From NCBI RefSeq assembly GCF_944387275.1, contig NZ_CALXEG010000003.1, positions 1 through 64,000 of the forward strand: DNA of 64,000 nt, in the 5' to 3' direction. This document shows, in pieces, positions 34,017 through 45,754 of the stretch. Position 1 is the first letter of the stretch, and each line of letters starts with the position of its first letter. This stretch comes from an uncultured Pseudoflavonifractor sp. (GTDB lineage: Bacteria > Bacillota > Clostridia > Oscillospirales > Oscillospiraceae). The notes under the pieces were generated by a model that saw only the letters and a program-made list of their open reading frames with translations, did not search any database and was not told the origin of the DNA. Both the position numbers and the translations under genes were made by a program.

Positions 34017-34691
34017 ATGCAGAACCGGCGCAGGCTGGTGCTTTCCCTGGCAGTGCTCTTTGCGGTCAATATCGCGGTCATCACCTTTTTCCAGTCGGCC
34101 CAGGCCGCCGTATACCGGCAGGGCTCCACCGGCGACGCGGTGCGCACCATCCAGACCAAACTGAAGAACTGGGGCTATTTCTCCGGGACCATCGACGGCA
34201 TCTACGGCCCCAAGACCGAGGAGGCGGTGAAGTACTTCCAGCGGAAGAACGGCCTCACCGCGGACGGGGTGGTGGGTCCGGCCACCCTCCGGGCCCTGGG
34301 CATGTCCACCACCGGCGGGGACTCCCCCGCCTCCAGCCAGTCCAACAGCGTGGACCTGCTGGCCCGGGTCATCTCGGCGGAGGCACGGGGCGAGCCCTAC
34401 AGCGGCCAGGTGGCGGTGGGGGCGGTCATTCTCAACCGGGTGGAGCACCCCTCCTTTCCCAACACCATCGCCGGGGTGGTGTACCAGCCGGGCGCCTTCA
34501 CCTGCATGGTGGACGGGCAGTTCAACGAGCCGGTGGCCGACTCCGCCTACCGGGCCGCCCGGGACGCCCTCAACGGCGCCGACCCCAGCGGCGGGGCCAT
34601 CTACTACTTCAACCCGGACACCGCCACCAGCGCCTGGATCTGGAGCCGGCCCCTCATCACAGTCATCGGCAAGCACCGTTTCTGCTCCTGA
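34017..34691 (+). CDS. sleB: Spore cortex-lytic enzyme SleB
   Basis: SleB is stored in the dormant spore and cuts cortex peptidoglycan at germination as a lytic transglycosylase. ATG 34017 gives 224 residues: a signal peptide (1 to about 26, ending AQA-A), a peptidoglycan-binding domain (about 30-97; GSTGDAVRTIQTKLKNWGYF, DGIYGPKTEEAVKYFQRKNGL), and the Hydrolase_2 catalytic domain (about 115-222; VISAEARGEPYSGQVAVGAVILNRV). The Glu in SAEARGE is the expected catalytic residue. No ypeB follows; the next gene is guaD. Confidence 0.92.
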   Translation: MQNRRRLVLSLAVLFAVNIAVITFFQSAQAAVYRQGSTGDAVRTIQTKLKNWGYFSGTIDGIYGPKTEEAVKYFQRKNGLTADGVVGPATLRALGMSTTGGDSPASSQSNSVDLLARVISAEARGEPYSGQVAVGAVILNRVEHPSFPNTIAGVVYQPGAFTCMVDGQFNEPVADSAYRAARDALNGADPSGGAIYYFNPDTATSAWIWSRPLITVIGKHRFCS

Positions 34692-34716
34692 CCGGCCCCT
34701 TTTCCCCAACCGTCCC

Positions 34717-34745
34717 TTGACAAAGGCGGCAAAGGCGCATATACT
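34717..34745 (+). promoter_or_regulatory. Promoter of the riboswitch-guaD transcript
   Basis: TTGACA, 17-base spacer, TATACT. The transcript would start near 34752 and carry the riboswitch. Confidence 0.8.
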
Positions 34746-34786
34746 GAATTTGTTCAGGGGTTTCCCCCCGATATAACTAAAGAGAG

Positions 34787-34895
34787 CACTTATATAGGCC
34801 CAAAATCGGTTGGGCGTCTCTACCGGCTGCCGGAACAGCCGCGCTATAAGTCTCCCGGTCATACCGGGAAAGACGCGCGGACCGGCAGCTTTTTT
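34787..34895 (+). ncRNA. Purine riboswitch (atypical core) with overlapping terminator
   Basis: P1 is ACTTATA (34788-34794) with TATAAGT (34845-34851). P2 is GCCCAA/TTGGGC with loop AATCGG, J2/3 is GTCTCTACC, P3 is CGGCTG/CAGCCG with loop CCGGAA, and the base before P1 3' is C, the guanine-type specificity base. L2 is one base short and J3/1 one base long. The terminator pairs GCTGCCGG (34826-34833) with CCGGCAGC (34882-34889) and GCCGCGC with GCGCGG, then six T. It needs P3 bases, so aptamer and terminator exclude each other and ligand should switch the gene on. Confidence 0.85.
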
Positions 34896-34955
34896 CTGCC
34901 CTTCCCGGCGGCTATACGTTTCGTGCGCGCCTATGCGCAGACTGGAGGTTACAAT

Positions 34956-36233
34956 ATGAAACAGCGCAGCTTTGCACTCAGGGGTGACCTCTGCTGGAGC
35001 AGAGACCCTCAGCACCTCAATACCCTCCGGGACGGATGGCTGGTCTGTGTGGACGGCCGGTCCGCCGGCGTGTTTGAGACCCTGCCGGAGGAGTACGCCA
35101 ACCTGCCCGTGGAGGACTGGAGCGGCCACCTGGTGGTGCCCGGCCTGGTGGACCTCCACGTCCACGCCCCCCAGTACACCTTCCGGGGCCTGGGCATGGA
35201 CCTGGAGCTGCTGGACTGGCTGGACCGGCACGCCTTCCCTGAGGAGGCCCGGTACGCCGATCTGGACTACGCCCGCAAGGCCTATACCCGCTTTGTGGAG
35301 GACATGAAGCACGGCCCCAACACCCGCGCCTGTGTCTTCGCCACCCTCCACGGCCCCGCCACCCTCCTGCTGATGGACCTGCTGGAGGCGTCCGGTCTGG
35401 TGGCCATGGTGGGCAAGGTGAACATGGACCGCAATTCCCCCGACACTCTGCGGGAGGAGAGCCCGGAGGCCGCCGAGGCGGAGACCCGCCGGTGGCTGGA
35501 GGCCTCTTCCGGGCGGTATGAGCGGGTGAGTCCCATCATCACCCCCCGCTTCACCCCCTCCTGCACCGACGGCCTCATGGAGCGGCTGGGCAGGCTGCGG
35601 AAGGAATTTGACGTGCCGGTACAGTCCCACCTGTCGGAGAATCGGGGCGAGGTGGCCCTGGTGCAGGAGCTGTGCCCCTGGTCCAGGTTCTACGGCGACG
35701 CCTACGACCGCTTCGGCCTCTTCGGGGGCGACCACAACTGCATCATGGCCCACTGCGTCCTGTCCGGCGACGGGGAGATCGCCCTCATGAAGGAGCGGGG
35801 CGTGTACGTGGCCCACTGCCCCCAGTCCAACACCAATCTGGCCTCGGGCATCGCGCCGGTGCGCCGCTACCTGGACGAGGGCCTCAACCAGGGCCTGGGC
35901 AGCGACGTGGCGGGTGGCTCCACCCTGTCCATCTTCCGGGCCATGGCCGACGCCATCCAGGTGTCCAAGCTGCGCTGGCGGCTCCAGGACCAGTCCCTGG
36001 CCCCCCTCACCGCCCCTGATGCCTTCTGGCTGGGCACCGCCGGCGGCGGCGCCTTCTTCGGCAAGGTGGGCTCCTTTGACCCGGGCTACGAGCTGGACGC
36101 CGTGGTGCTGGACGACAGCCGCACCGCCCCCGTGCTGCCTCTCCCGGTGGAGGACCGGCTGGAGCGGGCCATCTACCTGTCCGAGGACCGGGACGTGGTC
36201 AAGAAGTTTGTCCGGGGCACTGCCCTCTGGTAA
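34956..36233 (+). CDS. guaD: Guanine deaminase
   Basis: Guanine deaminase hydrolyses guanine to xanthine and ammonia. The 425-residue protein is an amidohydrolase-fold enzyme with metal ligands His68/His70 in DLHVHAPQY, RFTPSC, HCVLSGDGE, the guanine-deaminase pattern HCPQSNTNLASG and the catalytic Asp in GLGSDVAGG. The start ATG follows GGAGG by 9 bases. It is monocistronic between a purine riboswitch and a terminator, so purine level controls its own breakdown. Confidence 0.95.
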   Translation: MKQRSFALRGDLCWSRDPQHLNTLRDGWLVCVDGRSAGVFETLPEEYANLPVEDWSGHLVVPGLVDLHVHAPQYTFRGLGMDLELLDWLDRHAFPEEARYADLDYARKAYTRFVEDMKHGPNTRACVFATLHGPATLLLMDLLEASGLVAMVGKVNMDRNSPDTLREESPEAAEAETRRWLEASSGRYERVSPIITPRFTPSCTDGLMERLGRLRKEFDVPVQSHLSENRGEVALVQELCPWSRFYGDAYDRFGLFGGDHNCIMAHCVLSGDGEIALMKERGVYVAHCPQSNTNLASGIAPVRRYLDEGLNQGLGSDVAGGSTLSIFRAMADAIQVSKLRWRLQDQSLAPLTAPDAFWLGTAGGGAFFGKVGSFDPGYELDAVVLDDSRTAPVLPLPVEDRLERAIYLSEDRDVVKKFVRGTALW

Positions 36234-36235
36234 GA

Positions 36236-36277
36236 CGCAAAAATCGCCCCGCACTTACGGTGCGGGGCGATTTTTTG
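36236..36277. terminator. Bidirectional terminator after guaD
   Basis: Arms AAATCGCCCCGCAC and its complement around TTAC, with A run left and TTTTTT right; shared with the converging gene. Confidence 0.92.
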
Positions 36278-36282
36278 TGCTT

Positions 36283-37704
36283 TTACAGTCTTCTTCTTCT
36301 CCGGCGCACCAGGATGACAGCGGCAGGGATCAGGATCACCGCCAGCAGCAGCAGGAAAACCGGGAGGTAAAAGACCAGGTAGGACAGGTTGGGCAGCGCT
36401 TTGGCGGGATGCTCGTCCGCGCTGAGCACAAAGACTAACTCTCCCTCCGGCAGGCCGTCCAGGGACAGGGTGTAGCCTTCCTCCCCCTTCTCAAATCCCT
36501 CCAGGCTGCTCTCAGTGATGAAATAAGGGGTGTTCACCCTGATATCCAGGGTCCCGAAGGCCCGCCAGGTCCGGGCCGGAGAGAGCAGGTAGGTGTAGGT
36601 GTAGATGGATGGGTCGTAGTTGGTGTTGATGGAGGGATAGAGGGGCGCGGTCACGGTGTTGACCACCCGCTCCCCCGGCTCCACAGTGATCTCATACTCG
36701 TACCAGCGCATCAGCGCCCGGGACAGGTCCTCGTGGATGTCGCTGCCGCTGACGACGCCGCAGCTCCACTCACTCCGATTCAGATCCTCCACAAAGGCGT
36801 TGTACCAGTCCTGCTCCAGCACGCCGGAGGCGTCGGTCCAGTTTTCCAGGGCCAGGTCCTTGAAGGTCATGGTGGAGGTGTCCACCAGCTCCACAGCGCC
36901 GTCAATCTCCTTTTCGCAGGCCCCGTTTTCGTACATCCGCCAGTCCAGCTCCCCCACCGGCTCGCCGAAGCAGCAGACCGTATATCTCACCCCGTTTTCC
37001 GCCCAGGTATCCGCCAGCACGCCCTCCTCCAGGGTCTTGCCCCCGGTCTGCTCCATCAGCAGCACCCGGGTGCAGGCCGGGTCGGCGTTCAAAAGAAAGG
37101 CGGCGGTGGCGGCGGGGTAGGCCTCGCTGTCCACGCCGGAGACCTGATAGATATATTTCGTCACCGTCAGGTCCGGCGTGTAGAAGGGGTCGTCCGCATA
37201 GCCGTCGTGGAGCAGGGCCATGTCCCGCTCCAGGTCGAACTGGTCGTACCGCTCCGCCAGGGTGTGCCGCAGACGCTTCTCCACCGCAGTGCCGTCCACG
37301 GTGATGTCGTATTTGTCCACGTCAACTCCCCAGCTGGAGGTCTCCAGCTGGTCGTCGTAGAAATTGCCGTAGTCGGGTACGGCCCCGAAGGGGAACACCA
37401 GGGTGGCGGTGACGGTGTAGTCCGCCGGGTTGTAGAAAGTGTACTCCGCCGTCACATAGCCGGTGTAGGAGCGGAATTCCTCCGCGGTGGAGTAGTAGTT
37501 CCTGGGGAACTCCTGCACCTCAAAGGTCAGCTTCTCCCCCTGCACCTCCAGGGGACATATCTCGTCGGCTATCAGGGCTCCTGTCCTGTCCGTGCCCGAC
37601 CAGTGGGACTGGGCCGAGTTGGCGGCGGCGGTGGGGGCAATCCACGCCCCCAGGAGCAGTAGGGCCAGGACCGCCTTCCAGATGCGTCCTCTCACACCGG
37701 CCAC
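36283..37704 (-). CDS. Unrecognised secreted, C-terminally anchored protein
   Basis: I do not recognise this 473-residue protein. It has a signal peptide (1-28, ending TAAA-N), a large extracellular beta-rich domain, and a C-terminal membrane helix (about 440-465) ending in VRRRRRRL, a positive-inside stop. The segment TAEYTFYNPADYTVTATLVFPFGAV (about 84-108) resembles the VIT-like or DUF4424-like extracellular beta domains. It converges on guaD at a shared terminator and is transcribed alone from a promoter at 37824-37852. Confidence 0.7.
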   Translation of the reverse strand: MAGVRGRIWKAVLALLLLGAWIAPTAAANSAQSHWSGTDRTGALIADEICPLEVQGEKLTFEVQEFPRNYYSTAEEFRSYTGYVTAEYTFYNPADYTVTATLVFPFGAVPDYGNFYDDQLETSSWGVDVDKYDITVDGTAVEKRLRHTLAERYDQFDLERDMALLHDGYADDPFYTPDLTVTKYIYQVSGVDSEAYPAATAAFLLNADPACTRVLLMEQTGGKTLEEGVLADTWAENGVRYTVCCFGEPVGELDWRMYENGACEKEIDGAVELVDTSTMTFKDLALENWTDASGVLEQDWYNAFVEDLNRSEWSCGVVSGSDIHEDLSRALMRWYEYEITVEPGERVVNTVTAPLYPSINTNYDPSIYTYTYLLSPARTWRAFGTLDIRVNTPYFITESSLEGFEKGEEGYTLSLDGLPEGELVFVLSADEHPAKALPNLSYLVFYLPVFLLLLAVILIPAAVILVRRRRRRL

Positions 37705-37823
37705 CTCCCTCCTGCCGGGACAAGTCCCACAGGTGCGGGCCCTCCGAGGGTTCCATAGCTGAGCAGAAATTCCGGCATAGGGATGCCTCCTTTCCAGTTC
37801 ACGGCGTACCTCTCTCCACCTTC

Positions 37824-37852
37824 AGGATACCATAACATCCCACTTTCCGCAA
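37824..37852 (-). promoter_or_regulatory. Promoter of the anchored surface protein gene
   Basis: Minus strand TTGCGG, 17-base spacer, TATCCT. Confidence 0.5.
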
Positions 37853-37871
37853 GAAATGGTTCTATAAACAT

Positions 37872-37911
37872 GGCCCCGGCGGGAGAAATTCTCCCGCCGG
37901 GGCCGTTTTTC
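37872..37911. terminator. Terminator after the 5'-nucleotidase gene
   Basis: Perfect arms GGCCCCGGCGGGAGAA and complement. The better T run (GTTTTT) is on the plus side; on the minus side the tail is ATGTTTATAG, so it may be less efficient for the gene it follows. Confidence 0.75.
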
Positions 37912-37930
37912 GTTCTACTTGGAAATTACC

Positions 37931-40096
37931 TCAGTTCAGAGAGCCGCCGCCCTCCTGGGGGTTGAGGATGGTGATGCGGCCGTCCAGAGCGGGGGCGATA
38001 TTGCCCTGGGCCTTGATATACTCGCTGACCACGGTGCGGTAGTAGTCGTTGGTGCGGTAGACCAGCTTGCAGCCGGGCAGGTCCTGGGCTGCGGTCTCGC
38101 CGTTGTGCTCATTGCCGTCGTCGGGGTTGAACACGTTGAGCATGGTGTACCCGTCGCCGCCGCCGCACATGAAGTCGTTGCAGGCCAGGGTGTACCAGGC
38201 ATCCAGGTCCAGGGGGGTGCCGTCCTCCATCGTCACGGACACGATGCGCTCGCCCGCGGGCTTGGAGCCGTCAAAGGTGTACTTGATGCCGGAGACCTGG
38301 GGGAACTTGCCGTTGGTGGTGGGATAACCGTCCACGCCGTTCTCCAGGGCGTCCCACACGGTCTGACCGGTGACTTCCACCAGGGTGACCTTGTTGTCAA
38401 AGGGCAGCATGGCGAACACGTCGCCCACGGTCACGTCCCCGGCGGTGAGGCCGGCACGGATGCCGCCGCCGTTCTGGATGGCGATGTCGGCGTCGCAGTA
38501 GTCACGCAGGGCGTCGGCGGCCAGGTTGCCCAGGGGGCTCTCCTGGGTGCGCACCAGGGGGCTGGACCAGGCGATATCAGAGGCGCACTGGCCAATGACG
38601 ACCTCCATCTGGGCGTCCAGGTCGGCCTGGTAGTCCTCGATGATGGCCTTGACCTCCGCGTCCTCGGGCACATCGGAGGAGAGGATGATCTGGTTGAAGG
38701 TGTAGCCCAGGACCTCACCGTCCTTCAGGTTCAGGTTGGTCTGGTTGACGCAGGTGCCCACGCCGCCGGGGTTGACCACCACGGTGCCTTCGATGTTCAG
38801 CGGGCGGCCGAAGATGTCGTTGCCGCCGCCGATCTCCATGTCGATGCCGTCAATTCTGGTGGGTACGGTGTTGTTGCCGCCGTGGAGGTGGGAGAGCAGG
38901 ATGACCACGTCGGCCTCGGCGTCCGCCTTGGCCACCACTTCCTTGCCCACCTCCCACTGGTCGTGGAAGTCGATGTCCTGGGTGTTGGCGTAGTGGGTGG
39001 TGGCCTTGCTGCCGTCATCGGTCAGGCCCACGATGGCCACCTTCACGCCGTCCAGCTCCTTGACGATGTAGGGCTCGAACTGCTCGGGGTAGGTGCCGTC
39101 CTTCCAGTAGGTGTTGGCGGAGAGCATGGCGTAATCCGCCCGCTCCGCCAGGGAGAGCAGATTGTCAAAGGAGTAGTCAAAGTCGTGGTTGCCCAGCACG
39201 GTGGCGTCATAGCCCTGGGCGTTCATCACGTCCACGCTGGACTTGCCCAGGGAGATGTTGGCCAGGTCGGTGTTATAGGGGGAGTCGCCGCCGTCGAGGA
39301 TCAGGGTGTTGGGGTTGCGGCGCTCGGCCTCGTCAAAGAGCCAGGCCGCCCGGGCGGAGCCGCCCACCTCGATGCTGGAGCCGGAGGGAGTGTAGGGCAC
39401 CATGTTGCCGTGGATGTCGGAGGTGGACATGGTGGTGATGATGGTCAGGTCACGGGTGGCGGTGTCCAGCAGCAGGGCCGCCTCGCCCCGGGTGATGACC
39501 GTGCCGTCCAGGGTCAGGCCCTCGGGCAGCAGGCCGTCCGCCCTGCCCTGGGCCAGGAAATCCATGTCCTTGTCCGCGCCGTAGACCGCTTTCATCACGG
39601 CCAGGGCGAACTCGGAGCGGGTCATGGTCCTGTCACCCTGGAATTCGCCGTCGATCTGGTCCATCAGCCGGGCCTCCAGTACGGTGTTGGCCACGGTCTC
39701 AGCCCAGGTCCCCACCGCGTCGGGGGCGGCGGGCATGAGCACCGCGTCCAGGGTGGCCACGGTAGTCTCGGTGGAGTAGAACTGCTTGGTGAGGGGCTCG
39801 GGCATGGTGCCGTCCTCATTGGCCTCGGGCGCGGCGGCTTCCATGGAGAACACGGGCACCAGACAGAAGGCCTCATAGAGCAGGGAGGCCGCGGCGGAGC
39901 GGGTCAGAGGCGCCTCGGGGTGGTAGGCCCCGGTGCCGTCGCCCTTGATGACCCCCTTCTCCGCCAGGGCTTCAATGCTCTGGGCGTAGGGGCCCGCCAC
40001 GTCGGTCAGGGAGACCGCCGACACCGGCGCCGCCAGAGACAGGGACATTGCCAGCGCCAGAGACATGGGCAGGATGCGGATGGGACGCTTTTTCAT
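37931..40096 (-). CDS. SLH-anchored 5'-nucleotidase/UDP-sugar hydrolase family protein
   Basis: The 721-residue protein has a signal peptide (about 1-28), SLH modules (about 30-210; [61 protein letters not shown]), a metallophosphoesterase domain (about 217-460; [35 protein letters not shown]) and a 5_nucleotid_C domain (about 500-690; [29 protein letters not shown]). It would dephosphorylate extracellular nucleotides at the S-layer, feeding nucleoside or base uptake. Its closeness to guaD may reflect purine scavenging, which is inference. Confidence 0.92.
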   Translation of the reverse strand: MKKRPIRILPMSLALAMSLSLAAPVSAVSLTDVAGPYAQSIEALAEKGVIKGDGTGAYHPEAPLTRSAAASLLYEAFCLVPVFSMEAAAPEANEDGTMPEPLTKQFYSTETTVATLDAVLMPAAPDAVGTWAETVANTVLEARLMDQIDGEFQGDRTMTRSEFALAVMKAVYGADKDMDFLAQGRADGLLPEGLTLDGTVITRGEAALLLDTATRDLTIITTMSTSDIHGNMVPYTPSGSSIEVGGSARAAWLFDEAERRNPNTLILDGGDSPYNTDLANISLGKSSVDVMNAQGYDATVLGNHDFDYSFDNLLSLAERADYAMLSANTYWKDGTYPEQFEPYIVKELDGVKVAIVGLTDDGSKATTHYANTQDIDFHDQWEVGKEVVAKADAEADVVILLSHLHGGNNTVPTRIDGIDMEIGGGNDIFGRPLNIEGTVVVNPGGVGTCVNQTNLNLKDGEVLGYTFNQIILSSDVPEDAEVKAIIEDYQADLDAQMEVVIGQCASDIAWSSPLVRTQESPLGNLAADALRDYCDADIAIQNGGGIRAGLTAGDVTVGDVFAMLPFDNKVTLVEVTGQTVWDALENGVDGYPTTNGKFPQVSGIKYTFDGSKPAGERIVSVTMEDGTPLDLDAWYTLACNDFMCGGGDGYTMLNVFNPDDGNEHNGETAAQDLPGCKLVYRTNDYYRTVVSEYIKAQGNIAPALDGRITILNPQEGGGSLN

Positions 40097-40137
40097 GCTT
40101 ACATTCCTTCTTTCTCTCGTTTGTCCTACGGTGCTGC

Positions 40138-40166
40138 ATTATATCAAGGGGCTGGGGCCCGCTCAA
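40138..40166 (-). promoter_or_regulatory. Promoter of the 5'-nucleotidase gene
   Basis: Minus strand TTGAGC, 17-base spacer, TATAAT, about 45 bases before the start codon. Confidence 0.65.
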
Positions 40167-40218
40167 CCAAGGGCTGGTAAAAAACAGGTAAAATTCCGCA
40201 GAAAATGTCGCGCCTTTC

Positions 40219-41526
40219 TCAGGGGTTCAGAGCGGTAATCTCCTGGTTGAGGGCCTGGAGATCGGGCATTTCAACGGGGTCGTTGGTCAGGCCGTAGGCC
40301 TGCTTCAGGGCGAGGATGCGGTACACGCTCTGATCGATCCGCTCCTCACTCAGGCGGCCGGAGGCCACCGCGTCCAGTACCGCCTGCCGGGCCAGGGCCA
40401 GATCCCCCTCGTTGTGGCACACCAGCAGCACATCGCACCCGGCCTCCAGGGCCAGGACAGCGGCCTCGTCCAGGCCGTAGTGCTCTGTGATGGCACCCAT
40501 GGTCAGGTCGTCGGTAAACACCACACCGTCAAAGCCCAGCTGCTCCCGCAGCAGTCCGGTGACCACCGCCTGGGAGAGGGACGCGGGGTGCTCCGGGTCG
40601 ATGGCCGCCATGAGGATGTGGGCCACCATAACGGCGGGCACCCCCTCCCCTTCCCGGCCCGCAATGGCGCTCCGGAAGGGGATGAGCTCGGAGGCCATCA
40701 GCTCGTCCACGGTCTTGGACACCGTGGGCAGGCCCACGTGGGAGTCCACCGCCGTGTCCCCGTGGCCTGGGAAGTGTTTGACCACCGGGATGACCCCGCC
40801 GTCCATCAGGCCGTAGGCCACCCAGGGGCCCACCGCCTCCACCGCCTCCGCCGTGGTGCCGAAGGCCCGGGTGCCGATGACCGTGTTCTCCGGGTTGCTC
40901 CAGATGTCCAGGGACGGGGCAAAGTCCAGGTTGAAGCCGAAGGCCGCGCACTCGTGGGCCAGCACCTGGCCCAGGGAATAGCCCACTTCGCTGCTGCCGC
41001 TCTGGCCGTAGGTGTAGGCGTCCTCCAGAGGGCTCACCTCGTCGGGCATGCGCTCCACGGTGCCCCCCTCCTGGTCCAGGGAGAAGAAGAGGGGGATGTG
41101 TTCCCCGTTTCTGGCCCGCAGGTCATTGACCAGGGCCACCAGCTCCTCCGCCGTGCCCACGTTGCGGCCGAAGAAGATCAGACCGCCCACCTGATAGTCC
41201 TGGATCAGGCTGTCCACATAGTCCCCGTCTTCCGTGCCGTAGAATCCGGCGATCAAGAGCTGTCCCACCTTCTCCTCCAGCGTCATAGCCGCCACCTGCT
41301 CTGCGATGGGGTCAGCGGCCGGTGTGGAGGCGGGCGGCCCGCTCTCAGCGGGCAGGGACTCCACCGGCCCAGCGGTCCCAGAGGCGGAGGGCGTGGCCGG
41401 TACGGGCTCGCGCTCAGAGGCCGTGGGCTCCGCCGCAGACGCCGGAGGCTGGGCCGGGTCGCCGGTACAGCCGCCCATGGCGGTAAGCATGGCAAGTGTC
41501 AGAACCATGGTCAGGATTCGCTTCAT
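40219..41526 (-). CDS. GH3 beta-N-acetylhexosaminidase (NagZ-type) lipoprotein
   Basis: The 435-residue protein has a lipoprotein signal (AMGGC, Cys near 20), a Pro/Ala/Ser-rich linker (to about 75) and a single GH3 catalytic domain. It carries the NagZ signature VVKHFPGHGDTAVDSHVGLP, whose His-Asp pair acts as acid/base, and the nucleophile Asp in VVFTDDLTMGAI. Such enzymes remove N-acetylglucosamine from peptidoglycan fragments. As a lipoprotein it would act outside the membrane, as in Bacillus NagZ/YbbD. Its own 3' end lacks a clear terminator. Confidence 0.92.
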   Translation of the reverse strand: MKRILTMVLTLAMLTAMGGCTGDPAQPPASAAEPTASEREPVPATPSASGTAGPVESLPAESGPPASTPAADPIAEQVAAMTLEEKVGQLLIAGFYGTEDGDYVDSLIQDYQVGGLIFFGRNVGTAEELVALVNDLRARNGEHIPLFFSLDQEGGTVERMPDEVSPLEDAYTYGQSGSSEVGYSLGQVLAHECAAFGFNLDFAPSLDIWSNPENTVIGTRAFGTTAEAVEAVGPWVAYGLMDGGVIPVVKHFPGHGDTAVDSHVGLPTVSKTVDELMASELIPFRSAIAGREGEGVPAVMVAHILMAAIDPEHPASLSQAVVTGLLREQLGFDGVVFTDDLTMGAITEHYGLDEAAVLALEAGCDVLLVCHNEGDLALARQAVLDAVASGRLSEERIDQSVYRILALKQAYGLTNDPVEMPDLQALNQEITALNP

Positions 41527-41610
41527 GTCTTCCCTCCTGTTGTCTCGCGCTTATATCCGGTTAAAATATTTGGATTCTTTATTCTGCCAAAAATATTGTA
41601 CCATAAAATA

Positions 41611-41651
41611 CAAAAACGTGGAAGAACCATCTGCGTGCAGACGGTCCTTCC
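41611..41651 (-). terminator. Terminator of the alaS-DUF4250 transcript
   Basis: On the minus strand GGAAGGACCGTCTGC pairs imperfectly with GCAGATGGTTCTTCC, followed by ACGTTTTTG. Confidence 0.8.
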
Positions 41652-41662
41652 CCGCTTTTTAT

Positions 41663-41836
41663 TTATACGAACTGGTTCCGCTGAGGGTCATAGGTATATC
41701 CAATGGCCTCCAGCTTGGCCGTGATCTCCCCGGCGTCGGCCTGGAGATCGTCGCACAGCGCCTCCAGGCTGGGGTACTCATCCCGCAGCTTGGTGTTGAG
41801 GTAGCTGAGCAAAATCACAGGGTCCTGAGGCAGCAT
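41663..41836 (-). CDS. DUF4250 family protein
   Basis: The 57-residue protein MLPQDPVILLSYLNTKLRD... matches DUF4250 over its whole length, including PSLEALCDDL and the C-terminal NQFV. ATG 41836 has AAAGGAGGGG upstream at good spacing. The family is small, cytosolic and of unknown function. It lies downstream of alaS in the same direction, separated by a 276-base segment that includes a duplicate of the alaS 3' end. Confidence 0.88.
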   Translation of the reverse strand: MLPQDPVILLSYLNTKLRDEYPSLEALCDDLQADAGEITAKLEAIGYTYDPQRNQFV

Positions 41837-41894
41837 ACGCAGCCCCTCCTTTCCGGTCCACCGGACTGAGCTGTGCGCAGAGACGCCGGGCGGC

Positions 41895-41945
41895 TTACTG
41901 CCCCAGCTTCTCCGCCACGAAGTCGTCCACCTTGGCCAGGGCGTC
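41895..41945 (-). pseudogene. Duplicate of the last 17 codons of alaS
   Basis: These 51 bases match the alaS 3' end at 42113-42163 with three differences, all synonymous, and include the TAA stop. The copy begins abruptly within the segment after alaS. It looks like an alaS end from a related genome left by recombination, or an attachment-type duplication flanking a 167-base insert. Confidence 0.8.
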
Positions 41946-42112
41946 CCGCCCCACGCGGCCATGCCGCGCGGGGACCCCGTCCTTTTTATCTGCTCGGGCG
42001 GAATGAATCCGCCCGGCATCAAGGTTTTGTCCCGGCTGCGCCAGGTCAAAACGCTTGAGACGCCGCACCTGCGGCGGAGCTGGACGACGCCGCGCACAAT
42101 TGGCTGGTCAGA
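41946..42112 (-). repeat. Hairpin-rich insert between the two alaS 3' ends
   Basis: Read on the minus strand it carries four successive hairpins: CGCCGCA-GG-TGCGGCG, CAAGCGTTTTG with CAAAACCTTG, GGGCGGA-TTCA-TTCCGCCC, and CCCCGCGCGGC-ATG-GCCGCGTGGGG. A 13-base stretch (42078-42090) is the reverse complement of alaS sequence at 42159-42171. No protein frame is credible. It may be a small palindromic element or structured RNA. Confidence 0.5.
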
Positions 42113-44788
<2,676 letters not shown>

Positions 44789-44839
44789 GGGAATCTACCT
44801 CCACATTTGAATTGCTGATTATTTTCAATTCTGATTTTT

Positions 44840-45499
44840 TCAATTCTGCGGCGGTGGGGCCGCCGAGCCATCTATCTGTGTCAACTCGATCAGACCGGCG
44901 CAGTCGGAATGGCGGGTAAAGGTGAGCCATGGAAACTGCTCTTTCAACCGGTCCACCACGAAATAGATCTCGTCGTCGTCCCAGTCGGTTCCGGCCTTCT
45001 CCCTGCACCGCTCCAGTTCCTCCTGTGTGGCAAAGGCCACATCGCCGATATAGATACTCCCGCCCGGGTTGAGCAGGGGGAGCAGTTCTCTCAGGAAATT
45101 GGCTTTCTGGCCGTCGGTCAGATGGTGTAGGGAGTAGGTGGCAACGATCGCGTCGTATTTCTGTGCTGACAGCGCGTCAACCAGGCCCTTGCTCAGATCG
45201 CCCTGATACAGTTCCGCCTCCGGCATCTTTTCCCGTGCCTGAGCAATCATGTGCGGGGAAAAGTCCTGTCCCCAGATTCGGCAGCCCCGGCCATAAAGCC
45301 GCGTAGTCAGTGTCCCTGTACCGTACCCCAGGTCCAGCACTCTGGGGGCCTCGTCACCCCGACGGGAGAGGATGCGGTTGTAAATATCGTTCAGTATCTC
45401 CCGATATCCAGCAAAGGGATATCGGTCGGATTCGTCGGACAGTCCCACATCCCTGTCATAGTCGTCCGCCCACAGATCAAATCCCTGGCTGTCAAGCAT
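44840..45499 (-). CDS. Class I SAM-dependent methyltransferase
   Basis: The 219-residue protein has a Rossmann-type methyltransferase core: motif I VLDLGYGTGTLTTRL (about 53-67), motif II with GQDFSPHMIAQAREKMPEAELYQGDL, and DAIVATYSLHHLTD as motif IV. The target cannot be read from sequence. It is the first gene after the T-box and about 50 bases before alaS, so it should be induced with alaS under alanine-tRNA shortage. Its coupling to alaS may be secondary (insertion between leader and gene). Confidence 0.87.
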   Translation of the reverse strand: MLDSQGFDLWADDYDRDVGLSDESDRYPFAGYREILNDIYNRILSRRGDEAPRVLDLGYGTGTLTTRLYGRGCRIWGQDFSPHMIAQAREKMPEAELYQGDLSKGLVDALSAQKYDAIVATYSLHHLTDGQKANFLRELLPLLNPGGSIYIGDVAFATQEELERCREKAGTDWDDDEIYFVVDRLKEQFPWLTFTRHSDCAGLIELTQIDGSAAPPPQN

Positions 45500-45520
45500 T
45501 CATACACCCCCTGTTCGGTC

Positions 45521-45750
45521 ATAAAAAAAGCCCCGCCCCACGTCAGGGGCGGAGCAAATTCACTCCACGGTACCACCCTGATCTGCCCCAAAACGGAGCA
45601 TCTCATGTCATCCGGTAACGGGGATGAGGCGTCCCGCTCGTCGCGGGCGGCTGGTGAAGTGGCGCGCGGGTCCGTGTCGCGGAGGGCTCTCACCGTCCCC
45701 TCTCGCTCGTCGCGGCGTGGCCCGCTTGGCTTCGTCATGGCTTTTAGCTT
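45521..45750 (-). ncRNA. T-box leader, alanine-type specifier
   Basis: The conserved antiterminator box reads AGGGTGGTACCGTGGAG on the minus strand (45564-45580). The terminator (45521-45556) pairs GCCCCTGACG-side bases with CGTGGGGCGGGGC and ends in seven T. Stem I contains the AG-rich distal loop GGTGAGAGCCC; next to the basal helix (GACGAAG with CTTCACC) lies GCC followed by A, a fitting GCC (Ala) specifier. Uncharged tRNA-Ala would allow read-through into the methyltransferase and alaS. Confidence 0.9.
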
Positions 45751-45754
45751 AGAT

